A stretch of 64,000 bases of DNA from Kribbella qitaiheensis. Lineage in GTDB: Bacteria; Actinomycetota; Actinomycetes; Propionibacteriales; Kribbellaceae. A program made the position numbers and the translations under genes. The stretch spans positions 1,178,001-1,242,000 of the forward strand of contig NZ_CP043661.1 of assembly GCF_014217565.1 (NCBI RefSeq), in the 5' to 3' direction. A model generated the notes under the pieces. That model was not told the DNA's origin and made no database searches. It was given only the letters and a program-made list of their open reading frames with translations. Positions 16,757 to 25,834 of this stretch are shown here, piece by piece. Position 1 is the stretch's first letter; each line of letters begins with the position of its first letter.

Positions 16757-17196
16757 AGCAGCACCGCCACGCCGGCGAGCAGGACCGCCTCGATCAGACC
16801 GCCGCCGATCACGGCAGCGATCCCCGGACCCCACAGCGAGCGGTAGTCCTGGCCACGCAACTGGAAGGCCCGGTCCATCGGGCGCTGGATCCTGAGCTGG
16901 GCGAGGCAGGTGACAACTGCGACGACGCGGATAGCGACCCGGATGCCGCTCGTCGTAGCGGTGTCGAGTAGCGCGATGACCACCGCGGCCACGATCAGGC
17001 CGGCCAGACCGGCCAGCAGGATCAACCGGCGCTTCGAAGGCTCGACACCGAGCCGGCGGGCGTTCAGGAACGCGATCACGGTCGTGGAGATGACGCCGCC
17101 GAAGAAGGCGACGTACGTCTGCGACATCAGCCGCCAGGGACGCACGGCCATGTCGACGCCGGCGCCGATGGTCGGGCGCAGCAGTTCGTCGGACAT
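16753..17196 (-). CDS. Small membrane protein, first gene of the AAA+/TPR operon
   Basis: A 147-residue protein from ATG 17196 with a GGAG ribosome site. Hydrophobic helices lie at about 25-45, 55-75, 85-100 and 123-146 (ending LIEAVLLAGVAVLL). A hydrophilic stretch RPMDRAFQLRGQDYRSLWG precedes the last helix. No family recognised. Its 4-bp overlap with the TPR gene implies a joint function. Confidence 0.75.
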   Translation of the reverse strand: MSDELLRPTIGAGVDMAVRPWRLMSQTYVAFFGGVISTTVIAFLNARRLGVEPSKRRLILLAGLAGLIVAAVVIALLDTATTSGIRVAIRVVAVVTCLAQLRIQRPMDRAFQLRGQDYRSLWGPGIAAVIGGGLIEAVLLAGVAVLL

Positions 17197-17301
17197 CGGG
17201 CTCCTGGTCACTGATCGGGTCGGGCGAACGCAGCTTAGGCCAGCCACACCACGATTGTCCCCGGTCTCCGGGGAAGCCTGACCGGCCCTTAGGGTGACGG
17301 G

Positions 17302-17706
17302 ATGAGTGAGAACTGTCTTTTCTGCGGGATCGTCGCGGGCACCATTCCTTCGCAGCAGGTGGCGTCGAACGACCGGGCGATCGCCTTCATGGACATCAGC
17401 CCGGCCACTCGCGGACATCTGCTGGTGATCCCCCGGGCGCACTCCACGGATCTGCGGGAGTGCGCACCCGAAGACCTCACCGCGGCGACCCTGCTGGCCC
17501 AGTCGCTCATCTCCCGGGTCATCGAGCGTCTCGACGCCGACGGCGCGAACCTACTCAGCTGCATCGGCGCCGACGCCTGGCAAAGCGTGTTCCACACCCA
17601 TCTGCACGTCATCCCCCGCTACAAGGACGACCCGCTCGAGCTCCCCTGGCACCCGACCCCCGGCGACTTGGACGCCATCGCCAGCACGGCCGCAGAACTC
17701 CGCTAG
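17302..17706 (+). CDS. HIT-family nucleotide hydrolase/transferase
   Basis: A 134-residue protein with the catalytic histidine triad HTHLH at 98-102 (FHTHLHVIPR). The N-terminal CLFCGIVAGTIPSQQV includes the usual Cys pair of Hint-like zinc-binding members. The family acts on purine nucleotide phosphoramidates or dinucleotides. It is monocistronic and convergent with pimA, overlapping it by 4 bp at the stops. The precise substrate is not inferable. Confidence 0.88.
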   Translation: MSENCLFCGIVAGTIPSQQVASNDRAIAFMDISPATRGHLLVIPRAHSTDLRECAPEDLTAATLLAQSLISRVIERLDADGANLLSCIGADAWQSVFHTHLHVIPRYKDDPLELPWHPTPGDLDAIASTAAELR

Positions 17707-18803
17707 CGGCGAGCGACCAACTCGTAGACGGCCACAAGCTCGCCGATCAGCACTTCCCAGTCATACCGCCGTACTGCGGCGCGCCCGGCCTCGCGGAGCT
17801 TGTCGCGTTCGTCGGGTGAACCGAGGAGCCGCGAGGCCTGGTTGGCGAGTGCTGCGGCGTTGCCTGGCTCGAACAACTCCCCCAGTCGGCCGCCATCGAG
17901 CACCTGTCGGAAGGCCGCCAGGTCACTCGCCAGGACAGGCGCACCGGAGGCCATCGCCTCCAGCAGCACGATGCCGAAGCTCTCCCCGCCGAGGTGCGGA
18001 GCGACGTACACATCGGAACCGGCGAACATGTCCGCCCGGGCGACATCGTCGATCGCGCCGAGAAACAGAACGTTCTCCCGGCAGAACTCGGGCAGGGACC
18101 GCCGCGCATCGTCCGCCTGACCCGCGCCCGCGACTAGCACGCGGAGGTTCGGCCGTTCGGTGACTAGGTGAGGCACGGCGGCGAGCAGGACGGCCAGCCC
18201 CTTGCGCGGCTCGTCCATCCGGCCGAGGAAGCTGATCGTGCCGTCGGCCCCTTGCCACTCCGGTCGCGGCCGGCCGTGGAAGCGAGCGGTGTAGAGGCCG
18301 TTCGGGATCACCACCGCCTCGCCGCCGATGTGCTGGACCATCATCGAGCGGGCGTTCTCCGACACCGCGATCCGGGCGTCGAGCTTCTCCAGCGCCGGTC
18401 GCAGCAGTCCCGCGGCCGCGCTCATTGCCCGCGATCGCACCTGCCAAGTGTGGAACGTCGCGACGAAGGGACCGTCGCCGGACCAGAGCGCGATGATCGA
18501 GGCGCTCGGCGTCGTCGGCTCGTGGACGTGGACGACATCGAAGGCGCCATCGGCAAGCCACGCCCGGACCCGGGCCGCAGTACGAGGGCCGAAGGTCACC
18601 CGCGCGACCGAGCCGTTGTAGGGCACGCCGACGGCATGACCCGCGCTCACGACGTACGGCGGCGCTGGATGCTCCTCGTCGACCGGGGCCAGCACCGACA
18701 CCTCGTGGCCGCGCGACAGCAGCGCCTCGGCGAGATCGCGAACGTGGTTCTGCACTCCCCCCGGCGTACCCAGGGAGTATGGGCAGACCAGACCGACCTT
18801 CAC
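17703..18803 (-). CDS. pimA: Phosphatidyl-myo-inositol mannosyltransferase PimA
   Basis: A 366-residue GT-B fold enzyme of family GT4. The start VKVGLVCPYSLGTPGGVQNH is the PimA signature with the GGVQNH nucleotide-sugar loop. VVHVHEPTTPS is the membrane/acceptor region, and the C-terminal domain has LGGESFGIVLLEAMASG with the E-x7-E motif that binds GDP-mannose. It adds the first mannose to phosphatidylinositol on the cytoplasmic face. It follows pgsA and patA, the usual PIM operon. GTG 18803 has GGAG seven bases upstream; an ATG at 18818, overlapping the patA stop (TGATG), is an alternative start five residues longer. Confidence 0.92.
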   Translation of the reverse strand: MKVGLVCPYSLGTPGGVQNHVRDLAEALLSRGHEVSVLAPVDEEHPAPPYVVSAGHAVGVPYNGSVARVTFGPRTAARVRAWLADGAFDVVHVHEPTTPSASIIALWSGDGPFVATFHTWQVRSRAMSAAAGLLRPALEKLDARIAVSENARSMMVQHIGGEAVVIPNGLYTARFHGRPRPEWQGADGTISFLGRMDEPRKGLAVLLAAVPHLVTERPNLRVLVAGAGQADDARRSLPEFCRENVLFLGAIDDVARADMFAGSDVYVAPHLGGESFGIVLLEAMASGAPVLASDLAAFRQVLDGGRLGELFEPGNAAALANQASRLLGSPDERDKLREAGRAAVRRYDWEVLIGELVAVYELVARR

Positions 18804-18817
18804 CAGTCCACTCCGCA

Positions 18818-19681
18818 TCAGTCCACGAAGATCCGTTGCAGCATGTGCCAGTCCTGCGGGTGGGCGGCGATCCCCTCGGCGAAGGCGTCCGCGCAACGCT
18901 GCGTCATCGCCGCGGGACCACCCCGCTCGATCGTCTCGTGGAAGGTGATCACCAGGTCAGGGCCGTCGTAGTGCAGCGTGGCCGGGATCAGCGGCGCGCC
19001 GGTGCGGACGCTCAACGCGGCCGGGCCGGCCGGCATCCGGGTCTTCCGGCCGAAGAAGTCCACCGGTACGCCGCGCTCCGACAGGTCCCGATCGGCCACC
19101 AGGCAGACGAACCCGCCGGCGCGAAGGCGCTCCGCCAGTACGCCGAACACGTGGTCGTCGCTGCCGGTGAGCGCCAGCACCTCCATGCCGAGCTTCTTCC
19201 GGTAGGCGACGAACCGGTCGAACAGCGACTCCGGCCGCAACCGCTCGGCCACCGTCGAGACCGGCATCCCGGTCCGTCCGGCCCAGGCGCCCGCGTGGTC
19301 GTAGTTCGCCAGGTGTGGGAGGGCGCAGATCACACCGCGGCCCACCTCGTGCGCGTCGCGGAGCAGCTTCTCGTTGACGGTCCGGACCCGGCCGACGATC
19401 CGCTCGTCGTCCCACTCGGGCAGCCGGAACGCCTCCTGCCAGTAGCGCAGGTACGAGCGCATCCCGGCCGCGGTCAGCGCATCCAGCTCCGCCGGCTCAG
19501 CACTCGGTCGTACTACAGCCAGGTTGGAGCGCAGTTGTTGCACACCCCGCCCGTTCCGCCGCACAACGAAGGCGGCGACACGGTTGAACAGCCAGGTGAC
19601 GACCGACTCGGGCAACCGGCGTACGAGCGTCCAGGCCAGCGCGAATGCCAGATCGACAGCGCGCTGGCGCAGAGCATCCAC
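18818..19681 (-). CDS. patA: Phosphatidylinositol mannoside acyltransferase (PatA-like)
   Basis: A 287-residue lysophospholipid-acyltransferase-fold protein. The catalytic H-x4-D motif is HLANYD at 123-128, followed by LVADRDLSERGVPVDFFG and a GAPLIPATLHY segment typical of LpxL/HtrB-related PatA enzymes. It transfers an acyl chain to the 6-position of the PIM mannose. It lies between pgsA and pimA with 3-bp and near-zero spacing. Complete. Confidence 0.9.
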   Translation of the reverse strand: MDALRQRAVDLAFALAWTLVRRLPESVVTWLFNRVAAFVVRRNGRGVQQLRSNLAVVRPSAEPAELDALTAAGMRSYLRYWQEAFRLPEWDDERIVGRVRTVNEKLLRDAHEVGRGVICALPHLANYDHAGAWAGRTGMPVSTVAERLRPESLFDRFVAYRKKLGMEVLALTGSDDHVFGVLAERLRAGGFVCLVADRDLSERGVPVDFFGRKTRMPAGPAALSVRTGAPLIPATLHYDGPDLVITFHETIERGGPAAMTQRCADAFAEGIAAHPQDWHMLQRIFVD

Positions 19682-19684
19682 AGC

Positions 19685-20362
19685 TCAGTGGGTCGCCGGC
19701 GGCGACTGGCCGTCACCTGGTGGCGGGGGCGGCGTGCCGAGGCCGGCGTTGGCGGGGTCGGCGAGGACCTGTTTGCGGACGTTCAGGGTGCGCTGGATGA
19801 CCGTGATCGTGCTGGCGACCGCGAGTGCCCAAAGGACGATCTTCAGCAGGATCGGCAGGTTGAGCACATCGGAGAAGAAGCCGATCACGAGCACGGCGAC
19901 CAGCCGGTCCGAGCGCTCGGCGAGTCCGCCGCTGGCCTTCAGCCCGAGGCTTTCGGCCTTGGCCCGTGCGTACGACGTGGTCGCGCCCATCACCAGCGCC
20001 CACAGGGTGACCGCGGCCATCCATCGGGAGTGGCCCGCGCTGCCCGCGTAGTACAGGACGAGGCCGCCGAAGATCGCGCCGTCGCCGAGCCGGTCCAGCG
20101 TGGAGTCCAGGTACGAACCCCACTTCGACGACGTACCCGAGGTGCGGGCCATGTAGCCGTCGATCAGATCGGAGAAGACGAAACACGTGATCACCACGGC
20201 ACCCAGCCAGATATGGCCGCGCGGGAAAAAGATCAGCGCACCGGCGCAGACACCGATGGTGCCGACCAGTGTGACCGCGTCGGCGCTCACGCCGAGCTTC
20301 AGCAAGAGGTTGGCGATCGGTGCGATCACCTTGGTCCAGAACTGCCGGAATCTGTTAAGCAT
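19685..20362 (-). CDS. pgsA: Phosphatidylinositol phosphate synthase (CDP-alcohol phosphatidyltransferase)
   Basis: A 225-residue integral membrane enzyme with five to six helices. The CDP-alcohol motif is complete: D65, D68-G69, A72-R73, G82, D86 and D90 (SDLIDGYMARTSGTSSKWG, then SYLDSTLDR). The actinobacterial enzyme makes phosphatidylinositol phosphate from CDP-diacylglycerol and inositol phosphate. The proline-rich C-terminus GTPPPPPGDGQ is disordered. It is the first gene of the PIM operon (pgsA-patA-pimA). Confidence 0.92.
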   Translation of the reverse strand: MLNRFRQFWTKVIAPIANLLLKLGVSADAVTLVGTIGVCAGALIFFPRGHIWLGAVVITCFVFSDLIDGYMARTSGTSSKWGSYLDSTLDRLGDGAIFGGLVLYYAGSAGHSRWMAAVTLWALVMGATTSYARAKAESLGLKASGGLAERSDRLVAVLVIGFFSDVLNLPILLKIVLWALAVASTITVIQRTLNVRKQVLADPANAGLGTPPPPPGDGQSPPATH

Positions 20363-20446
20363 GGCGACGCGATCGTAGACCAGGCACCGGACGATCGGGT
20401 GACAGCGCCACCCCGAAGGCGCACCATTGCCTCACTGGGAGGCGAA

Positions 20447-21409
20447 ATGACCGTACGACGTTCCGCCGCGGCACGGCTCCTCCTCGCCCTCCTGCTCGTC
20501 TTCCTGACGACCGCCGGTTGCTCCGTGGCGCGGAGGGCGGATCAGGCCCGGCCACCATCGAGCCGGCCGCCGGTGGTGGTGCCGACGGTGGTCGCTCCAC
20601 CGCAACCGGAGAGCCTCGACGGCACTGCGGGCGCACCCGGTCCGCAGGTCTGTACTGCGATCAGCGCCGGCCTCGGCAAGGAACTCGGCGTCAAGGTCAC
20701 TGCGAAACCGTTCGCCTGGAGTGACGCCGGCCTGCCTGCGCTCGATCTGTGCACGCTGCTGCTCGACGACCGACCGGTACAGATCGGGATCAGCGCGCTC
20801 CCGAAGCAGCCCGATTCACTCAGCCGTCTTGCCAGCGGGCTCAACCGGGCCGTGCCCGAACTCGGCCCGGACGCGCGGCTCGGCGCCGCCCGCATGGTCT
20901 TCGCGGCCGGCGACCGGGTGATCCGGATCACTTCGCCGGGCGGGATCGACCGCAGTACGGCGACCGGGATCGATCGCGCCAAGGCGGTCGCGATCGGCCG
21001 GGCGGTGCGCGCCGCAGTACCGGCCGTACTGCGTGGTGCTCGGCAGGCGGACTCGGCCTGCCAGGTGTCCACGTCGGTGGCCGAGCGATTCGTCGGTGCG
21101 CAGGTGCAGCTGCGGCGGGACTATCGGGTGAAGGGGGCGTTGACCTGCATCTGGGGGACGTTCGACGCGACCGTGTCGATCGTCGAGTCGTTCTACCCCG
21201 ACACCATCCCGGAGGCGGCCACGACTCCCCCGCCGGCCTTCGCTCCCATCGGCGCGCCCGGCTACTACCTGCCCGACCAGGGCGAACTCGTCTTCCGCGA
21301 AGGCCGCCGCGTCGTCCGCGTGACTGGCCTCACCGCCCCCGCCCGCCCCGTCAGCCTCGACACCCTGATAGGCATCGTCGGCCCACTCCTGCCCCTTTTC
21401 ATCCGATAA
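20447..21409 (+). CDS. Secreted lipoprotein of unknown function
   Basis: A 320-residue protein. Signal peptide at 1-25 with a lipobox: RLLLALLLVFLTTAGC, the Cys being the lipidated residue. A proline-rich linker is followed by a domain with two to three disulfide-capable cysteines (PQVCTAISAGLGKELGV, DSACQVSTS, ALTCIWGTF). This is the layout of actinobacterial DUF3558-like lipoproteins, but I would not name the family firmly. GGGAGG precedes the ATG at 20447. Its orientation is opposite to the PIM genes on both sides, and it splits the usual thrS-HIT-pgsA order. Confidence 0.72.
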   Translation: MTVRRSAAARLLLALLLVFLTTAGCSVARRADQARPPSSRPPVVVPTVVAPPQPESLDGTAGAPGPQVCTAISAGLGKELGVKVTAKPFAWSDAGLPALDLCTLLLDDRPVQIGISALPKQPDSLSRLASGLNRAVPELGPDARLGAARMVFAAGDRVIRITSPGGIDRSTATGIDRAKAVAIGRAVRAAVPAVLRGARQADSACQVSTSVAERFVGAQVQLRRDYRVKGALTCIWGTFDATVSIVESFYPDTIPEAATTPPPAFAPIGAPGYYLPDQGELVFREGRRVVRVTGLTAPARPVSLDTLIGIVGPLLPLFIR

Positions 21410-21424
21410 AAGGCGGGCAGTTGT

Positions 21425-22036
21425 TCAGTCCGTCGGCCAGGACTTGGCGAGTAGGGCGCGGGTGTCGGAGAGGAGTTGCGGGAGGACCTTGGTCTGGGCG
21501 ACGACCGGCATGAAGTTGGTGTCGCCGCCCCACCTCGGCACGACATGCTGGTGCAGGTGCGCCGCGATGCCCGCGCCGGCGATCTCGCCCTGGTTCATCC
21601 CGATGTTGAACCCGTGCGCCGCCGACACGATCCGGACCGCCCGCATCGCCTGCTGCGTCAGCTTCGCCACGTCGTCCACCTCGGCCCGCGTCAACTCGGT
21701 GTAGTCGGCGACATGCCTGTACGGCACGACCATCAGGTGACCGGGGTTGTACGGATACAGGTTCAGCACCGCGTACGCCGCGCCCGCCCGCGCCGCGATC
21801 AGCCCGTCGGCGTCGGACAACCCCGGGATCCGGCAGAACGGACACCCCGACCCCGCCTCGGTACTGGTCGGCTTGTTCTCCCCCGCGATGTACGCCATCC
21901 GGTGCGGCGTCCACAGCCGCAGGAACGGATCCGGCGCCCCGACCCCGTCCTGCCCGCTCAACTCCACCGGCTCGTACGGCGACGCAGCCGGCTCCCCTGG
22001 GTCGTCCGCGCCGGGCGGGACCGGGCCTTCCGTCAT
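21425..22036 (-). CDS. HIT-family protein, probable Ap4A phosphorylase
   Basis: A 203-residue protein. The histidine triad is HLHQH in [29 protein letters not shown] gives the N-terminal Cys pair, and [14 protein letters not shown] is the conserved mid-segment. Position directly after thrS and before the PIM genes is that of Mycobacterium tuberculosis Rv2613c, an Ap4A phosphorylase, so that activity is a reasonable transfer. The ATG overlaps the thrS stop by 4 bp, implying coupled translation; ThrRS itself can make Ap4A, a sensible functional link. Confidence 0.88.
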   Translation of the reverse strand: MTEGPVPPGADDPGEPAASPYEPVELSGQDGVGAPDPFLRLWTPHRMAYIAGENKPTSTEAGSGCPFCRIPGLSDADGLIAARAGAAYAVLNLYPYNPGHLMVVPYRHVADYTELTRAEVDDVAKLTQQAMRAVRIVSAAHGFNIGMNQGEIAGAGIAAHLHQHVVPRWGGDTNFMPVVAQTKVLPQLLSDTRALLAKSWPTD

Positions 22037-24058
22037 ACCTGGGCGCGCTTCTTGACGGTGTCGACGATCTCGGCGACCGCGTCGGCGATCGGGATGCCGT
22101 TCTTCTGCGATCCGTCGCGGTAGCGGAACGAGACCGAGCCCGCGGCCATGTCCTCGTCACCGGCGATCAGCATGTACGGCACCTTCGCCTTCTGGGCGTT
22201 CCGGATCTTCTTCTGCATCCGGTCGTCGGAAGCGTCGACCTCGATCCGGATCCCCTCGGCCTTGAGCTGCGCCGCCACCTCGTACAGGTAGTCCACGTGG
22301 CCGTCGGTGATCGGGATGCCGATCACCTGGACCGGCGCGAGCCACGGCGGGAAGACCCCGGCGTAGTGCTCGGTCAGCACCGCGACGAACCGCTCGATCG
22401 AGCCGAACAGGGCCCGGTGGATCATCACCGGGCGCTGCCGGGAGCCGTCCGGGGCGGTGTACTCGAGCTCGAAGCGCTCCGGCAGGTTGAAGTCCAGCTG
22501 GATCGTCGACATCTGCCAGGTCCGGCCGATCGCGTCGCGGGCCTGGACGGAGATCTTCGGCCCGTAGAACGCGGCGCCCTCCGGGTCGGGGACCAGCTCC
22601 AGGCCCGGAGCCCTCGGCGACCTCGCGCAGCGTCTCGGTCGCCTCCTCCCAGACCTCGTCGGAGCCGACGGACTTCTCCGGGTTCCGGGTCGAGAGCTCG
22701 AGGTAGAAGTCGTCGAGCCCGTAGTCGGCCAGCAGGCCGAGCACGAAGTTCAGCAGGCCGCGGAGCTCGTCGCGCATCTGCTCACGGGTGCAGTAGATGT
22801 GCGCGTCGTCCTGGGTGAAGCCGCGGGCCCGGGTCATCCCGTGGATGACGCCGGACTTCTCCAGCCGGTACACCGTGCCGAACTCGAACAGCCGCATCGG
22901 CAGCTCGCGGTACGACCGGCCGCGCGAGTCGAAGATCAGGTTGTGCATCGGGCAGTTCATCGGCTTCAGGTAGTAGTCCTGACCCTGCTTGCGGATCTCG
23001 CCGTCCGGCCCGCGCTCCTCGTCCAGGTGCATGGGCGGGTACATCCCGTCGGCGTACCAGTCCAGGTGACCCGAGGTCTGGAACAGCTGCGCCTTGGTGA
23101 TGTGCGGCGTGTAGACGAACTCGTAGCCGTCCTCGACGTGCCGCTGGCGGGAGTAGTCCTCCATCACCTTGCGGAGGACGCCGCCCTTCGGATGGAAGAC
23201 GGCGAGGCCGGAGCCGATCTCGTCGGGGAAGCTGAACAGGTCGAGCTCGGTGCCCAGCTTGCGGTGGTCGCGCTTGGCGGCCTCTTCCAGGTGCGCGAGA
23301 TACGCCTTCAGCGCGTCGCGGCTGTCCCAGGCGGTGCCGTAGATGCGCTGCAGTTGCTGGTTCTTCTCGCTGCCCCGCCAGTACGCCGCGGCGACGCGCA
23401 TCAGCTTGAAGTTGCCCAGATAGCCGGTGGCCGGGACGTGTGGGCCGCGACAGAGGTCCTTCCAGGCGACGGTGTCGTCGCGCCGGATGTTGTCGTAGAT
23501 CGTCAGCTCACCGGCGCCGACCTCGACCGAAGCACCCTCGGCGGCGTCGGCCGAGGCCGAGCCCTTGATCCCGATCAGCTCGAGCTTGTACGGCTCGGCG
23601 GCCAGCTCGGCGCGCGCGTCGTCGTCGGAGACCACCCGGCGGCTGAACCGCTGCCGCTCCTTGATGATCTGCTGCATCTTCTTCTCGAGCTTGGTCAGGT
23701 CGTCCGGCGTGAACGGCGTGGCCACGTCGAAGTCGTAGTAGAAGCCGTTCTCGACCGGCGGGCCGATGCCCAGCTTCGCGTCCGGGAACAGCTCCTGCAC
23801 CGCCTGGGCCAGCACGTGCGCGGTCGAGTGCCGGATGATCGCGAGACCGTCGGCCGAGTCGCTCTTCACCGGCTCGATCTCGTCACCGTCCTCGACCACC
23901 TTGGCGAGGTCGCGCAGCTCGCCGTTGACCTTGGCGGCGATGGCGGAGCGATCCTGACCGAAGAGCTCGGCGAACAGCTCCCCGATCGTCGTCGTCTCGG
24001 TCACACTCCGCTCAGCCTCGCCCTCGACGCCGACCAGATGGACCTTGACTTCCGGCAC
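22033..24058 (-). CDS. thrS: Threonyl-tRNA synthetase (one-base frameshift)
   Basis: Restored length is 674 residues. The order is TGS domain ([20 protein letters not shown]), editing domain ([20 protein letters not shown] with the HxxxH zinc-like site), class II core (motif 2 [47 protein letters not shown] with the zinc Cys), motif 3 in the second frame, and the anticodon-binding domain ([20 protein letters not shown]). One extra base in the CCC run at 22611-22613 breaks the frame inside the core. An essential single-copy gene is very unlikely to be broken, so a sequence error is inferred. GTG 24058 was chosen for its GAGGAG five bases upstream. Confidence 0.93.
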
Positions 24059-24231
24059 GTTCACTCCTCGGGTAGGCCGGCCCACTGCAGGCCGTCACAC
24101 CGCAGATGGTATCCATTCCGCCGCCCCGCCCCGACGCCCCATCCACAGGCCCGTCGGATGACACCGGACCTGACGAAAGTCGGGGGTCGGTGCCGCCTGA
24201 AGTCCGATGTGCGACCCCCTGGCGATTCCTA

Positions 24232-24254
24232 GGTTCGTAACCACACTACGAACC
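24232..24254. promoter_or_regulatory. Inverted repeat before the ABC exporter operon
   Basis: GGTTCGTA-ACCACAC-TACGAACC, perfect 8-bp arms, ends 15 bp before the GTG start. It is an operator candidate overlapping the promoter or leader. Confidence 0.5.
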
Positions 24255-24268
24255 AGGGAAGGGCCCTC

Positions 24269-25187
24269 GTGATCAGCCTCGAAGGACTCACCAAGCGGTA
24301 CGGCGAAACCACCGCCGTCGACGCTCTCGACCTCACCGTCGCGCCCGGCCGGGTGACCGGCTTCCTCGGCCCGAACGGCGCCGGCAAGTCCACCACGATG
24401 CGGATGATCCTCGGCCTTGACTCCCCCACCGCCGGGGCCCGCGCTCGTCGACGGCCGCCCGTACGCCGAGTGGCCGGTGCCGTTGCTCAAGGTCGGAGCC
24501 TTGCTGGACGCGAAAGCCCTGCATCCGCGCCGCAGCGCCCGCAACCACCTGATCGCGATGGCGCGCAGCAACGGCCTCCCGGTCAGCCGGGTGGACGAGG
24601 TGATCTCGGCCGTCGGCCTCGACTCGGTCGAAAGGAAGCGCGCCGGTCAGTACTCGCTCGGGATGGGCCAGCGACTCGGCATCGCCGGCGCACTGCTCGG
24701 CGATCCCGAGATCCTGATGTTCGACGAGCCGGTGAACGGCCTCGACCCGGATGGGGTCCGCTGGGTCCGCGATCTGATCCGCTCATTGGCCGGCGAGGGC
24801 CGGACCGTCTTCGTGTCCAGTCATCTGATGAGCGAGATGCAGCTGACGGCCGACCAGTTGGTGGTGATCGGCCGGGGCCGGCTCATCGCCGACGCCCCGA
24901 TCAGCACGGTGATCGCGGGCTCGTCCCGGAGCGCGGTGCATATCCGCATCCCGGTGCCCACGGACCTCGCAGTACTGCGGGAGCGGTTGGCCGGCGAAGC
25001 GGATCAGGTCGACTCGTCCGCCGACGAGTTGATCGTCACCGGCGTACCGGCTGAGCGGGTCGGCGATCTGGCCCATGAACTCGGGATCCGCTTGCACGAG
25101 CTTCGGACCAAGCAGGCTTCGCTCGAAGAGGCCTATATGGAGCTCACCGCCGACAGCGTCCAGTACGGCGTGGCGGTGGCGTCGTGA
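24269..25187 (+). CDS. ABC transporter ATP-binding protein (one-base frameshift)
   Basis: Restored length is 305 residues. The first frame gives [20 protein letters not shown] and Walker [21 protein letters not shown]. After the GGGG run at 24434-24437 (one extra G) the second frame gives the Q-loop region, signature [20 protein letters not shown], Walker [17 protein letters not shown] and switch [11 protein letters not shown]-terminal domain of about 80 residues follows. It energises export through the permease at 25831; the substrate is unknown, and the group includes bacitracin- and daunorubicin-type exporters. The stop overlaps the DedA start. Confidence 0.88.
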
Positions 25188-25834
25188 CGGACGCGATCCT
25201 GCACTTCGCGGAGGACCTGATGTCGTCCTGGTGGATCTACGCCACCCTGTTCGGCTTCGCGGCTCTCGACGGATTCTTCCCGGCCATCCCGAGCGAGACC
25301 CTGGTCGTGATGGCCGGCGTCTTCGCCGCGACCGGCGGACCCAACCTGTACGGCGTGATCGCGATGGCCGCCGCCGGCGCCTTCGTCGGCGACCATGTCT
25401 CGTACGCCTTCGGCCGCGGCGCGGGTGGACGGCTGATGGACCGTGCCAAACCGGGCACCAAGCGGTACGCGATGGTCGCCTGGTCCCGGAAAGCACTCGA
25501 AGAACGCGGCGGTCTGGTCCTGGTCGTCGCGCGGTACGTGCCAGGTGGACGCACCGCCGTCACGCTGACGATGGGCGCGGTCCGCTACCCACTGCGCCAC
25601 TTCTCCTTCTTCGCTGCACTCGCGGCCGTCTCCTGGGGCGCCTACTGCTCGCTGGTCGGCTACATCGGCGGCAAGGCGTTCGAGGACAACCCGCTCAAGG
25701 GCGTCGCGCTGGGCATCGGTCTCGCGCTCGCCGTGACGGTGCTCGTGGAAGTCATCCGGCATCGGCGCCGCATCCGGCGTACCCCTGAACCTCAGCTTGA
25801 GACTGAGCCCGAGTTGGTCAAGGCAGGAGAATGA
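25184..25834 (+). CDS. DedA-family membrane protein
   Basis: A 216-residue protein. The DedA/VTT core is clear: FPAIPSETLVVMAGVFAATG, then GDHVSYAFGRGAGG and the re-entrant motif ARYVPGGRTAVTLTMGAVRY (usual form F-x-R-[FY]-x-P-G-x-R). Four to five hydrophobic segments. DedA proteins act in lipid (undecaprenyl phosphate or phospholipid) translocation and membrane-potential-dependent resistance. It is embedded between the ATPase and the permease of an ABC exporter with overlaps on both sides (GTGA, ATGA), so expression is stoichiometrically linked. Confidence 0.88.
   Translation: MTDAILHFAEDLMSSWWIYATLFGFAALDGFFPAIPSETLVVMAGVFAATGGPNLYGVIAMAAAGAFVGDHVSYAFGRGAGGRLMDRAKPGTKRYAMVAWSRKALEERGGLVLVVARYVPGGRTAVTLTMGAVRYPLRHFSFFAALAAVSWGAYCSLVGYIGGKAFEDNPLKGVALGIGLALAVTVLVEVIRHRRRIRRTPEPQLETEPELVKAGE

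Noticed and set aside
18779..21409. An 876-codon plus-strand frame across pgsA, patA and the lipoprotein
   Set aside because: Only its last 320 codons (from 20447) are coding, with lipobox and ribosome site; the first part is antisense to patA and pgsA.
22799..24232. A 477-codon frame antisense to thrS
   Set aside because: Shadow of thrS; composition is Arg/Val/Leu-rich without domain features.
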